IMG/VR virus record: IMGVR_UViG_3300028840_005768
Location: 42,102-106,101 of that record
DNA: 64,000 nucleotides
Direction: 5' to 3' (one strand)
DNA from: a virus
Below are positions 34,960 through 43,616 of this stretch, in pieces; position 1 is the first letter of the stretch, and each line of letters begins with the position of its first letter. The translations under genes were made by a program, and so were the position numbers. The notes below the pieces were generated by a model. It had not been told where the DNA came from, did no database searches, and saw only the letters and a list, made by a program, of their open reading frames with translations.

Positions 34960-35460
34960 TCACACCCTGTATGTACGAATCTTCAAAGCTCTCCACGGCG
35001 ACGGTAGACGCACACCCGCCGCGTAGCGTTCGAAGGCCATCCGCCCTTTCTGCTGGAAGTAGTAAGGGCCGGGACGGATCAAGCGATGAAACAGATCAGG
35101 ATCAGGATCTGCATTCGCGTTGTGAAACTCGTTGTAGATCAGATGAGTCAGTGTCGTCTGATAGCGAAACAGGTAGAGGCCTTGCTGTGGATCAGTGACC
35201 ACCTCACCATCACCCTGCCGTTGCCCATACGAGATGCGACTCAACGCGGACGGTGCAATCGAAAGGTGGTATCCAACCTCTCTTGCAAGCCGGAGGAACG
35301 TTGCGTGTGAAGCACCGCTCCACACAGGGATCTCGCTCAGCACTGCTTCCAACCAGACAAAAGCTGCATGAGCAATCGCATCCGATAGATGCTCATGCAG
35401 CTGTTGTTGATACTTGCCGAGTTGGATGCGCGGTGCGCGGAACTTGGCCTTGAACTTCAT
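34960..35460 (-). CDS. Minor tail or tail-assembly protein
   Basis: 166 residues located between the tail chaperone and tape measure genes. LSDAIAHAAFVWLEAVLSEI and PVWSGASHATFLRLAREVG resemble the helix and Trp-Ser-Gly segment of HK97 gp10-like proteins that join tail and head. The remainder, YQTTLTHLIYNEF, is typical of the same group. Assignment by context and local similarity. Confidence 0.55.
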   Translation of the reverse strand: MKFKAKFRAPRIQLGKYQQQLHEHLSDAIAHAAFVWLEAVLSEIPVWSGASHATFLRLAREVGYHLSIAPSALSRISYGQRQGDGEVVTDPQQGLYLFRYQTTLTHLIYNEFHNANADPDPDLFHRLIRPGPYYFQQKGRMAFERYAAGVRLPSPWRALKIRTYRV

Positions 35461-35472
35461 GGTCAGCAGCCC

Positions 35473-36161
35473 TCAACGCTTTCTGGGCAGGCGCGGAGTA
35501 CCCGCTTTCAGCATTGCGGCCTGCTCTTCCGACTCATCATGCTCACACGTCTGGTCGAATGCCAAAATCAGAGCTTGCGTGTGAACACCGCAATCGTCCC
35601 AGGATTCCTTGACCCCGGGCGGGCGAACTCCTACTCTTCGACAGGCCCGCCAGATTGCGTAGTCGTGGCTCCGGTGGCTTGGCCAGAGAATTCGCTTGGC
35701 ACCGGCTGCTGACCAAGTACAAAAACCTCGCGCGCCTTCGCCAGCTTCGCCTCATCCAGGCAGTTGGCCTGAAAGACCAGCCCCATCACGCGATTGCATT
35801 CCACCTGTGTCATACCGGCGTTCTTGAGATCCCCGTCCCAATTGAGCCAGGTGGAAGGATTGTCGGGATCGACGGTATCCCACTCGATCTCGCTTGGCTC
35901 GAGAGACTTGATCACCATCCAAGCCAGGCGCTTGCTGTCGTAGGCGTCCTTCAACGACTTGTAGCCAGGATCATCCTTGTTAGGGACCCAACCTTCACTC
36001 GGCACCAGCTTCCCAGGTGGCTTCGGCTCCGGGCACAACTTCAAGAACTCGTCGTAGTCAGGGACCCCTGTCGCGCGAAAGACGATCTGCTGATCCCCAC
36101 GAGGTAGAACAAGAATCTCCTCGATGGGAAGAGTAGACGGATCAACTCCACCAATCTTCAT
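35473..36161 (-). CDS. Tail assembly chaperone, long form made by -1 frameshift (G-T type)
   Basis: The 176-residue frame 35631-36161 is followed in the -1 frame by an open stretch ending at a TGA at 35473-35475. It encodes HDYAIWRACRRVGVRPPGVK, ESWDDCGVHTQALILAFDQT and CEHDESEEQAAMLKAG, which resembles the second domain of phage tail chaperones. That frame has no usable start codon and is closed upstream by a TGA near 35755, so a -1 shift between about 35755 and 35632 is required. GGTTTTT at 35721-35727 (codons GTT TTT) is the best candidate slip site. Position just before the tape measure gene is classical. Confidence 0.7.
35631..36161 (-). CDS. Tail assembly chaperone, short form (G type)
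   Basis: 176 residues. PVDPSTLPIEEILVLPRGDQ-like start, VPDYDEFLKLCPEPKPPGKL and RLAWMVIKSLEPSEIEWDTV are typical of proteins that load onto the tape measure before tube polymerisation. The end (QATGATTTQSGGPVEE) looks unstructured. Most ribosomes should make this form; a minority should shift to the longer product. The gene follows a terminator hairpin after the tail-tube genes. Confidence 0.72.
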   Translation of the reverse strand: MKIGGVDPSTLPIEEILVLPRGDQQIVFRATGVPDYDEFLKLCPEPKPPGKLVPSEGWVPNKDDPGYKSLKDAYDSKRLAWMVIKSLEPSEIEWDTVDPDNPSTWLNWDGDLKNAGMTQVECNRVMGLVFQANCLDEAKLAKAREVFVLGQQPVPSEFSGQATGATTTQSGGPVEE

Positions 36162-36192
36162 GTGTTAGTCTCCCTCAGAACAAAGAAAAGAA

Positions 36193-36223
36193 AGGCCCGG
36201 AATGGGGTGGCCATCCCGGGCCT
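36193..36223 (-). terminator. Rho-independent terminator after the tail-tube gene
   Basis: AGGCCCGG pairs with CCGGGCCT around an inner short stem. The minus-strand continuation TTTCTTTTCTTTG is T-rich. It would stop part of the transcription coming from the capsid and tail-tube genes and so lower expression of the tail chaperone and tape measure. Confidence 0.78.
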
Positions 36224-36244
36224 GAAACAGACTTCACCACACGC

Positions 36245-37273
36245 TTATGTGCGCGTCACAGTCGGCTCGGTAGCGTTGCACCGGCCGGAAACCGAAACAG
36301 CCGCTTCACCAAGATCCACTTCCTTGGAATCAGGACGAAACTCAGGGAAAAGCGTCGTTTCTGTTTGAGCGCTCCCACAAGGCGGGTTATGCACCACCTC
36401 AATATCGATGCAGTAAGGCTCGCAAGGATCAGCCGAGGCGCTCACCCAGGCCGACGCGCCGCCCTTCTGCTTGAGAGCATCCATCGGCGTGATCGCTTCA
36501 CTGGTCCCGGTCGTGATGAACTCGTACACAAAGTCGAGGTTCACCTCCATAGGAGCCTGATCACCCTCCCGCACCGTATCCAACTGACCACGATCCAGCT
36601 CGTAATCATAGTTGGTATTCTCAGTGTAGGTCAGGTTGCCATCGCCGATCTTGATCTCGATCTGTGCCGGAAGGAACGTGATGTCGTCATCATCACTGGG
36701 CAAACTACCAGACTGGAGAGCAGGGCTGAAAGTCAACTTCCAAGTGGTGGCACCAGCATGCTCCACCGTGACATCAGCAGACGGCGTGGTACCTGTCAAG
36801 GAACCACCATCAGCTGTCATCGTCACCACGTTCTGACCGACATAGGTGCCCTTGAACTCGACTGTCCAAGGACCACCCGCAGAGCCAGTGACTTCCACGT
36901 CGCCTGAGCTGATGTTCGACAAGCCTTCCAGCGCTGTCTGCACATCATTTGCTGACGCATCATAGGCAATCGCAGACGTTGGGCCCTCACCGTCCCAGCT
37001 CAAAGTGAACGTGCCACCAGAAGCACCTGTCAAAGTGACTACTTGCTGCTCGTTATTGTTCACTCCAGTCACCGTGAACGTAGTCCCAGAAACCGTATTA
37101 ATCGTGAAACGGACACCAACAGGCACCGTCGTCATCGAATGAGGAAAGCCCGCCAGCGTGTCAATCTCCAACGTCGTATCGGAGGCCGAAATGGAGGTAT
37201 CATCGACCTTAGCCGTTCCACCGAAACCATCCTTGAATCGGATGGTACAGTGCTTCAATTCGATTCGCGCCAT
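36245..37273 (-). CDS. Major tail (tube) protein, paralogue with inserted beta-domain
   Basis: 342 residues. It shares with its neighbour the start MARIELKHC, the block IKIGDGNLTYTENTNYDYEL and DRGQLDTVREGDQAPMEVN, FVYEFITTGTSEAITPMDAL and the end FRPDSKEVDLGEAAVSVSGR. A segment of about 90 residues (from VVTLTGASGGTFTLSWDGEG to EFKGTYVGQNVVTMTAD) is absent from the shorter paralogue and matches the repeats of the 401-residue protein at 42.4 kb. The extra domain probably projects from the tube surface. Two tube paralogues in tandem are uncommon. Confidence 0.78.
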   Translation of the reverse strand: MARIELKHCTIRFKDGFGGTAKVDDTSISASDTTLEIDTLAGFPHSMTTVPVGVRFTINTVSGTTFTVTGVNNNEQQVVTLTGASGGTFTLSWDGEGPTSAIAYDASANDVQTALEGLSNISSGDVEVTGSAGGPWTVEFKGTYVGQNVVTMTADGGSLTGTTPSADVTVEHAGATTWKLTFSPALQSGSLPSDDDDITFLPAQIEIKIGDGNLTYTENTNYDYELDRGQLDTVREGDQAPMEVNLDFVYEFITTGTSEAITPMDALKQKGGASAWVSASADPCEPYCIDIEVVHNPPCGSAQTETTLFPEFRPDSKEVDLGEAAVSVSGRCNATEPTVTRT

Positions 37274-37284
37274 GAGTCACCCCC

Positions 37285-38037
37285 TTACGACTGGCTGGTA
37301 CGAGTGACAGTCGGCTCGACAGCATTGCAGCGGCCAGAAATGGAAATCTGGGCCTCACCGAGATCCACTTCCTTGGAATCCGGGCGGAAGTCCGGGAAGA
37401 GAGTCGTCTCGATTTGCGCACCGCCACACGAAGGCGTATAAACCACCTCGATGTCGACACAATAGGGTTCGCAAGGATCACTCGACGAGCTGACCCACTC
37501 CGAGGCATTCCCTTTCTGCTTGAGAGCGTCCATCGGCGTAATCGACTCATTCGTGCCGGTGGTGATGAACTCGTAGACGAAGTCGATGTTCACTTCCATG
37601 GGAGCTTCATCGCCTTCACGGACCGCATCCAACTGGCCCTTATCGAGTTCGTACTCGTAGTTCTTGTTCTCGGTGTACGTGCAGTTACCGTCACCGATCT
37701 TGATATCAAGCTGCTGAGATTGAAACGTGACAACACCATCGTCGGCATACGAACCAGGCCCAAGAGCCGGAGAAAACTCGATATTGGTTGTCGGACTCGT
37801 AGCCGATGGTGTACGAGCCGTCACAACATGAACTTGAGTTGAATTAGTCTCACCGGCAACCGTGAACCGAGCACCAATCGGAATCAAATCAGTGTCGACA
37901 GTGTTGAGCGAGATCGTATCCACATCGAACGAGGTATCATTTTCCGCGGGTGCGGTTGTCGGCTCATTGATCTTAGCCGAACCGCTAAGGCCATCCTTCA
38001 AACGGATGACACAATGCTTCAATTCGATTCGTGCCAT
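37285..38037 (-). CDS. Major tail (tube) protein, short paralogue
   Basis: 250 residues with the same framework as the longer paralogue but without the inserted domain. Starts MARIELKHCVIRLKDGLSGS. Gene order portal, coat, connectors, this gene, chaperone and tape measure makes it a tail-tube subunit. A terminator after the longer copy follows both. Two proteins of this kind could form mixed tubes, or one could cap the tube. Confidence 0.78.
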   Translation of the reverse strand: MARIELKHCVIRLKDGLSGSAKINEPTTAPAENDTSFDVDTISLNTVDTDLIPIGARFTVAGETNSTQVHVVTARTPSATSPTTNIEFSPALGPGSYADDGVVTFQSQQLDIKIGDGNCTYTENKNYEYELDKGQLDAVREGDEAPMEVNIDFVYEFITTGTNESITPMDALKQKGNASEWVSSSSDPCEPYCVDIEVVYTPSCGGAQIETTLFPDFRPDSKEVDLGEAQISISGRCNAVEPTVTRTSQS

Positions 38038-38049
38038 AGGGCAAGTCTC

Positions 38050-38541
38050 CTAGTTGTCTTCGAGGTACATCACGTAGCGGGCATCCACAGCAGATTGTCG
38101 AAGCTTGTCCGTTAGATCCACTTGCCCGAAATGGATCACCCGAACTGAGTCATTCCGTCCAGAACGAGGACGTAAGCAACCAAGGAACGAGTCATCGTCA
38201 CCCGGTTCGTTGCCATACCGATGGATGTTGATGACTGTGTCCATTGCCTCCTGGAAGAGGCCCGCGTTTTTCAGGAGCGCGTACCTGTTTTTTGCTGCAC
38301 CGTCATAACGACTGGTCAGAATCACATTGACGTCCATGTAAACACGGAAGTAGCCTTTGCTCTCTTCCGTTACAAACGGGCCGGTGATACGAATCTCCAC
38401 CCGTTCGGAAGCCTGCATGAAATCATCAGTCCGGTCATCCATACCTTCAACGATCGCGGGAATGCTCGCATCGGTTGCCACCTGCTTCAAATAGGTGGCC
38501 ACAGATGCAAACATCCAACGTGCCCAATTTGAATTTGCCAT
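38050..38541 (-). CDS. Tail terminator / tail completion protein
   Basis: 163 residues just upstream of the tail-tube genes. RVEIRITGPFVTEESKGYFR, VYMDVNVILTSRYDGAAKNR and VIHFGQVDLTDKLRQSAV look like a beta-sheet protein of the tail terminator type, which caps the tail and joins it to the head. The start overlaps the upstream stop as TAATG. Called by context. Confidence 0.55.
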   Translation of the reverse strand: MANSNWARWMFASVATYLKQVATDASIPAIVEGMDDRTDDFMQASERVEIRITGPFVTEESKGYFRVYMDVNVILTSRYDGAAKNRYALLKNAGLFQEAMDTVINIHRYGNEPGDDDSFLGCLRPRSGRNDSVRVIHFGQVDLTDKLRQSAVDARYVMYLEDN

Positions 38542-39041
38542 TACGTCGCCTCCCCGTTTGAGGACAGGCCCAACAGGCTGTCCGCACTGAGAAGGTGAAT
38601 CTGTTCAGGCACCTCGCCAACAAGCTCGCGGGCAGTGATAAGCCACCCTGCTTCAAACTCGAATTCCTGAAACTCCTTGATCTCGTACTTGCGCCCCCGA
38701 TAGACAAGGTAATCGTCTGTGGTCAATTGCAGATCGTCTTCAACATCGTCTCGATCCACAATGAACAGACGCTGACCAGCATCATACGTCCCGCCAACAA
38801 CAAACATCTTGTTTGCTGAGATTTGCGAAATGCTCTTCCGCACCTCGCGACCAATCCGCACAGGTAAAACAACAGCACGATCAACATGCACGACCGTCTT
38901 GTTGGTCGTAACTTCACCGGTCTTCGGGTCCGTGTTGGAACTGACCAGGTGATAAAGATCGATCTCGCCGCCATATTGACGCTTCAGCATGTAAAGCGTC
39001 TGTCGGATCGCCCGATTCAATGTGCGCTCGGCAGGGTACAT
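38541..39041 (-). CDS. Head-tail connector protein
   Basis: 166 residues from ATG 39039-39041 with GAGG 5 nt upstream; the longer TTG start overlaps the holin-like gene. A beta-rich protein (GEIDLYHLVSSNTDPKTGEV, VLPVRIGREVRKSISQI, RLFIVDRDDVEDDLQLTTDD, YLVYRGRKYEIKEFQEFEFE) resembling head-closure or neck proteins. Gene order supports it. Confidence 0.55.
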   Translation of the reverse strand: MYPAERTLNRAIRQTLYMLKRQYGGEIDLYHLVSSNTDPKTGEVTTNKTVVHVDRAVVLPVRIGREVRKSISQISANKMFVVGGTYDAGQRLFIVDRDDVEDDLQLTTDDYLVYRGRKYEIKEFQEFEFEAGWLITARELVGEVPEQIHLLSADSLLGLSSNGEAT

Positions 39042-39054
39042 GGCGGCCTCACTC

Positions 39055-39336
39055 TCAACGACCAGCGCGGTCAAGAACTGTCTCCAAACGGGTCATCACC
39101 TCAGTATTCTGTCGCATGACGTCAGTATTCTGAGTGATGACTTTGGTGCATTCCTGCACCAACGGTAAGATGACCTTGCGCTGCTCATCCTCGAGTTCGT
39201 TGATTCGTTGCGACAAACGGTCTTCGCGTCGATAGTCGCGCCAGACAAAGAAGATGACCGCCAGAAAGAGTGGTCCGAAGTTCTTCAAAACCCACACTAG
39301 ATCGACAAGGTCACCCATAGCAAACAGACAATCCAT
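39055..39336 (-). CDS. Holin-like single-pass membrane protein
   Basis: 93 residues from ATG 39334-39336 with GAGGAGG upstream. One hydrophobic helix at residues 13-32 (LVWVLKNFGPLFLAVIFFVW) is followed by RDYRREDRLSQRINELEDEQ, a basic then coiled-coil region. This layout matches small BhlA/UviB-type holin-like proteins with an N-terminal helix and charged tail. No endolysin is next to it; its place between coat and connector genes is unusual for lysis genes, so a membrane role in assembly is possible. Confidence 0.5.
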   Translation of the reverse strand: MDCLFAMGDLVDLVWVLKNFGPLFLAVIFFVWRDYRREDRLSQRINELEDEQRKVILPLVQECTKVITQNTDVMRQNTEVMTRLETVLDRAGR

Positions 39337-39412
39337 GACTACCTCCTCTGGCGAAACAGAAGGTTGCCCACCCGTGGATGACCACGGGTGAGCAAACCTG
39401 GAATGGCTGAGA

Positions 39413-40852
39413 TTAGCCAAGCAGCACGACCGCCAGATTGGTGTCCAGCTCCTTGATGCCGGCGAGCATGTCGCAGTTCACGACAGTCCCACCCGCATCG
39501 ATGTCGTACTGCATACTGACACGCATGCCGACATCGTTGTAGGAACCGACGCCGGAAAGCACGCCCATTCGATTGTTGGGCACAGCCAGCGGACGGGTGA
39601 CCAAAGCAATGGCCTCGCGATGCAGCGCCAGGTTCAGCGAACCAGCAGGACCGGGAAAGACCGACACACCGTCAGCAAGAGCGGCCTCAAGCGGACGATC
39701 AAGCATCACCTTGCAAGAAGTTGTGGTCACCGCTTCCGACTCGATGATCGTATACGTGTACCGAGTCGAAGTACCGATCGACAGCAACTGGCCAACCTGC
39801 GGATGCTTATTGGCAGTATACCCGTCAAGGATGATCTGCTCATCGTAGCCAACCGCATACTCAGTACCAGACTGCGCGGAAGCATCGACAGTGGCCGGAT
39901 CGTAAACAGTCACGACCGCATTGTCGAGAACAGCATACTTGAGAGCCTCACTAAGCGTAATGCCAGTCGGAGTCGAACCGCCAGTCGAACCAGTCGCCCA
40001 AGTCGGTTGATCGTTCCCGGCAACATTCACATAGGAACCAGCAGTGATCGCTGCCGACAGACCATCCACCGTCAGCTCAGTCGCCGTCCCAGCCGGGTAG
40101 CCAGTAGCATTGTTGATGGCACCGGCAACAGTGTCAGCACCCAGCGAATTGCAGTACGGTACGTTCTGGGCGAGGAACGTATTGAAGCCCAAGATCCGGC
40201 CCAAACGGGCATTCTCAAGAGCCTCACCACCATCGCCACGCTCGTTGGCCTTCAAGAACATGTCGTTCTTGAGCAAGGCGGTCTCGCTCATCGAAGAGAG
40301 AAGCAGGCTGCGAGCAGCATCCAGCGGAGCGTTGTTGCTGTTGAGCTTCTCGCGCGCCTCAAGAACAACCTCATGACTCGAAGCAGCCAAGAGATTCTGC
40401 AGACGGCCAACACGAGCCGTGGGGGCCGACCCCAGGAACCGATGGACGTGGCCCAGCAACGCGCGATCCACCGAACGAGCAATCGTCCGCATCGACGGAA
40501 CCAGATACACGTCAACCAGGTCCTGGAAGCTCATGCTCTGCTCGCCGTCCTTGATGACGAACGAATTGTAGAACCACTGGTTCAGCTTGACCGGAACATT
40601 GGTCGACGTCGCGTCCTGCTTGTCCAGGCTGGTCGTCGAGTCGCTCTTCCGGCGAACCTTGAACTCACCAGGGCGCCGAGTATTGACGGTGTCGCCATAC
40701 TGCGCGACCGCATCCTCGAAATCACGGTGAACCAAGGCGGCCGCGACCATCTGCTCCTCGAGCTGCATCAGGCCTTCAAGAGCCCACTGCTCAGGGATGA
40801 ACGCATCGTTGTCATTGGCGTAACACGCCACTTCAGGAAAAGCACAGTACAT
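39413..40852 (-). CDS. Major capsid protein (P22 coat-like)
   Basis: 479 residues. IPEQWALEGLMQLEEQMVAA, YGDTVNTRRPGEFKVRRKSD, SFQDLVDVYLVPSMRTIARS and the ending SLNLALHREAIALVTRPLAV, GMRVSMQYDIDAGG are the conserved blocks of the P22 gp5-like coat family. A beta-rich insert in the middle (EALKYAVLDNAVVTVYDPAT) is the usual accessory domain. It follows the scaffold gene. Several hundred copies would form the head. Confidence 0.88.
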   Translation of the reverse strand: MYCAFPEVACYANDNDAFIPEQWALEGLMQLEEQMVAAALVHRDFEDAVAQYGDTVNTRRPGEFKVRRKSDSTTSLDKQDATSTNVPVKLNQWFYNSFVIKDGEQSMSFQDLVDVYLVPSMRTIARSVDRALLGHVHRFLGSAPTARVGRLQNLLAASSHEVVLEAREKLNSNNAPLDAARSLLLSSMSETALLKNDMFLKANERGDGGEALENARLGRILGFNTFLAQNVPYCNSLGADTVAGAINNATGYPAGTATELTVDGLSAAITAGSYVNVAGNDQPTWATGSTGGSTPTGITLSEALKYAVLDNAVVTVYDPATVDASAQSGTEYAVGYDEQIILDGYTANKHPQVGQLLSIGTSTRYTYTIIESEAVTTTSCKVMLDRPLEAALADGVSVFPGPAGSLNLALHREAIALVTRPLAVPNNRMGVLSGVGSYNDVGMRVSMQYDIDAGGTVVNCDMLAGIKELDTNLAVVLLG

Positions 40853-40911
40853 GGATGTTTCTCCAAACGGAAGGTGTCAATCAAACCCACACAACACCCC
40901 CGAAATGGTGG

Positions 40912-41781
40912 TCATGCCTTCTTCGCACGAAGGCCGAGAAGCTCGGGGTTCTCTTTTCGGAGTTTTGCGTACTGCTCAGCAGGTAGTTTCTTGATCTGCT
41001 GAGGAGTAAGACGACCACCAGAACCCGGTGACATGCCACCGGTAGCACTGTTTGCACCAACTCCCGAAACGACGTTCGCCTTGAAGAGATTGGCGTATTC
41101 CCCCAATTCCTTCATTCGCTTGACCGTCTCCTCGGGGCTGCGTTGCGCCACAAAAGACTCGCCCTTGTCATCCACGTCGGGGAAGTCGATCATCGTCTTC
41201 CACTGACCAGTCGGCTTGCCGTCAGCGGAGAGATCCTCCACCAACTTGGTCATCGGACGCAGCAAGCTGACGACCTGGGATGGGCTGTAAGCGTCATTCG
41301 CCACGGCAGCATCCTGCAGTGACCGATCCACAGTCGACTGACGGAATAGCGCTTCCCACCGCTGTGCTTGCTGATCCTTCTCTGCCAACTTCGTTTCGAA
41401 CTCCTCACGCAGCTGCTTGAGTTCCGTCGCAGCCTCTGTCTCCTTGGCCCGGAAGCGTTTCTTTACGTCTTCCAGATTCTCCTCCAGCCGATTTCGCTCC
41501 TCCTGCGAAAGGCTCTGGTTCTGAAGCAGTTCCTCATACTTCTTGGCCAATTCCTGATTGTCCGCCTCACGCGCCTTACGATCCCGAGCGAGACGCTCTT
41601 GAACGATGCGATTGACATCGGTCTCCGTGAACGTCTTGTCAGCACCAGCGCCACCGGCACCATCGCCACCAGCACCATCGCCACCGGCACCATCGCCACC
41701 AGCACCATCGCCACCGGCACCATCGCCGTCGCCGTCGAAGCAAACAACTTGAGAAAGGGACAGATACAACTCGTCAAACAT
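40912..41781 (-). CDS. Capsid scaffolding protein with Gly/Asp repeats
   Basis: 289 residues from ATG 41779-41781. Residues 16-50 are repeats of GAGGD. The centre is a long charged coiled coil (AREADNQELAKKYEELLQNQ and KQLREEFETKLAEKDQQAQR), then a compact helical end (LTPQQIKKLPAEQYAKLRKE). This is the common phage scaffold layout and it lies directly before the coat gene. The repeat is encoded by a 30-bp DNA repeat (41647-41733) likely to be length-variable. Confidence 0.8.
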   Translation of the reverse strand: MFDELYLSLSQVVCFDGDGDGAGGDGAGGDGAGGDGAGGDGAGGAGADKTFTETDVNRIVQERLARDRKAREADNQELAKKYEELLQNQSLSQEERNRLEENLEDVKKRFRAKETEAATELKQLREEFETKLAEKDQQAQRWEALFRQSTVDRSLQDAAVANDAYSPSQVVSLLRPMTKLVEDLSADGKPTGQWKTMIDFPDVDDKGESFVAQRSPEETVKRMKELGEYANLFKANVVSGVGANSATGGMSPGSGGRLTPQQIKKLPAEQYAKLRKENPELLGLRAKKA

Positions 41782-41806
41782 GGATGTTCTCCACAATACC
41801 CGCACA

Positions 41807-41843
41807 AAAAAATCCATACCGGTAGCGGTGTTCCTCGGTATGG
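41807..41843 (-). terminator. Strong rho-independent terminator upstream of the scaffold gene
   Basis: CCATACCG pairs with CGGTATGG and the minus strand continues ATTTTTTTG. It follows the connector gene at 41.9 kb and would set the dose of portal-side against capsid genes unless antiterminated. Confidence 0.82.
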
Positions 41844-41877
41844 CGTGAGAACCTGGCGCTACGCAGCCAGTAACAGA

Positions 41878-42399
41878 TTAGGAAACTCTTGCGAGTTTGA
41901 TCGCGTCATCATCACGTAGAAACGGCTTCAACCATCGCCACGCTTGCGGACTCGGGATACCGTTGATGATGTGTTCGATGGGGACCTGATTGCGATTGTA
42001 CGTAGTCCTCACCGAAGAATATCCTTGGCTCGTGATGCCAAGGTTTTCAAGTTCCAACTCGGGATCCTTCCCATCAAGTAGAGCATGCGCAATCTCGTAG
42101 CATGCCCACCGAATCGTCTCCGGGACTTCTTCATCCTCACCACGCGGAAACTCCAGTGCTTGATCCACTTCAGCTTCACGAATCTCCTCGTCCGTGGCGT
42201 TCGGGTAATCGTACAGCAACTCCCACACCGTGCTCTTCATACCTTTGAAGTTGAGAGCATCAATGATCTGCGTGGCCGCCCAAAGAGCCTTCGGCCGATC
42301 GGCCGGCTTCGCTTTCGTCCAAGCTCGCTCATGAAGACGAAGAGCAAAGTACTCAGTGGCCTCCTGGACCGTCCCATAGTATTCATGGGTGATCGCCAC
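41878..42399 (-). CDS. Head-tail adaptor / head completion protein
   Basis: 173 residues, alpha-helical, starting at a GTG with a near-perfect GGAGGTGA ribosome site. YGTVQEATEYFALRLHERAW, ALWAATQIIDALNFKGMKS, ELLYDYPNATDEEIREAEVD and WACYEIAHALLDG are typical of phage adaptor proteins that bind the portal ring. It lies between the portal-associated genes and the scaffold. Confidence 0.6.
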   Translation of the reverse strand: MAITHEYYGTVQEATEYFALRLHERAWTKAKPADRPKALWAATQIIDALNFKGMKSTVWELLYDYPNATDEEIREAEVDQALEFPRGEDEEVPETIRWACYEIAHALLDGKDPELELENLGITSQGYSSVRTTYNRNQVPIEHIINGIPSPQAWRWLKPFLRDDDAIKLARVS

Positions 42400-42410
42400 A
42401 GGTCACCTCC

Positions 42411-43616
42411 TTACTGGCCGATCCAACAATACTGACTCGCCGCGCCCGCATCCTGGGATTGGGTAACCGTAACCGTGCAGGCATTCCCAGCTTGTGTCTC
42501 ACTGACGCCAATGACCGCAGTGACTCCGGCTTGCGTCTCGGTGATCGTCACCGTTGTGCTTCCACCGACGAGAGCAGTACCATCACCGGTCATCGGATTC
42601 AAGTCTTGATTACCCAAAGTCCCTTTGAACTCAACAACCCAATCAGTTGTTGGACCCGGGCCACCGGTGACATCAACATTGCCGCTCCCGACCGTACTGA
42701 GTGCTTCCAAAGCTGCCTTGACATCAGCAGCAGAAGCATTATGGGCAATCTCACCGGTTGTCTGAGCTTCATACGTCAGATGGAGATGTCCACTTGTGGT
42801 AGCATTATCAATACTGACCGTCTGCTTCTCATTGCGACCAGCACCCGATCCATCACCGGTCAAAGCATTGAGATCCGTACGAGCCAGAGATCCAACAAAC
42901 TCCACAACCCAATCTGTACTTGGACCAGGGCCGCCGGTCACTGACACATTGCCAGAACCGATAGTCGACAAGGCTTCTAGCGCAGACTCAACATCTGCAG
43001 CTATTGCATCGTAGTCAAGAGGAACAGTCGTTTGTGATTCGTAAGTCAATGTGAACGTGCCATTGTCAGCAGTACTCGTGATAGAGACTGTCTGCTTCTC
43101 GTTACGACCAGCCTCGGAAACAGTCATCAATGGTTGATTGACTTTCTGATACTGGCCCGTCCACTCCACGACCCAATCGGTACCGGGACCAGGTCCGCCC
43201 GTAACCCCAACGTCTGCGGCAGCCACACTAGACAAGGCTTCCAGAGCTGATTCGACTGCTGCGGCGTCCGCATTTTGAGCAATCGCTGCCGTCGTCTCAC
43301 CTTTGAAGGTCAACTTGAACGTATCACCAGCCCCCGAGCCGGAGATGGAAACCGTCTGCTTCTGGTTTTGGGAGGGGCTTGAAATCACAGAGATTTTGGA
43401 CGGATCATCAATCTCAACGAACACTTCATCACCCGCATCCAACTCAAACCCTGTTGTCACCGCAACCGTGGACGGGCCCACAAATACACTTAACGTATTG
43501 GTAGACATCGCCTTGACACGAACCCCCTTAAGCAGACGGCGTGAGTTGCCAAGGGCTCGGGCAAGAGCATCAGCTGAACCCCAACCAGTAAAGAATTCAG
43601 AAACCGATTCGATCAT
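42411..43616 (-). CDS. Virion protein with three tandem beta-domains
   Basis: 401 residues. After a 90-residue start come three repeats of about 85 residues, each of the form KQTVSI, G-T-F-x-L-T-Y, A-x-D-V-x-x-ALEALSxxGSGNV, VTGGPGPxTDWVVEF. The same domain is inserted in the longer tail-tube protein. The repeats are similar at DNA level too, so recombination could change their number. Sited just after the portal gene, so it is probably a head decoration or connector-exposed protein. Ends with a Cys-containing low-complexity tail. Confidence 0.65.
   Translation of the reverse strand: MIESVSEFFTGWGSADALARALGNSRRLLKGVRVKAMSTNTLSVFVGPSTVAVTTGFELDAGDEVFVEIDDPSKISVISSPSQNQKQTVSISGSGAGDTFKLTFKGETTAAIAQNADAAAVESALEALSSVAAADVGVTGGPGPGTDWVVEWTGQYQKVNQPLMTVSEAGRNEKQTVSITSTADNGTFTLTYESQTTVPLDYDAIAADVESALEALSTIGSGNVSVTGGPGPSTDWVVEFVGSLARTDLNALTGDGSGAGRNEKQTVSIDNATTSGHLHLTYEAQTTGEIAHNASAADVKAALEALSTVGSGNVDVTGGPGPTTDWVVEFKGTLGNQDLNPMTGDGTALVGGSTTVTITETQAGVTAVIGVSETQAGNACTVTVTQSQDAGAASQYCWIGQ

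Noticed and set aside
34935-35198. Plus-strand frames antisense to the structural operon
   Set aside because: All are complements of well supported minus-strand genes with ribosome sites and family motifs.
35543-35755. 70-residue frame in the +1 frame over the tail chaperone end
   Set aside because: Arg-rich shadow with no similarity to chaperones; the -1 frame carries the coherent extension.
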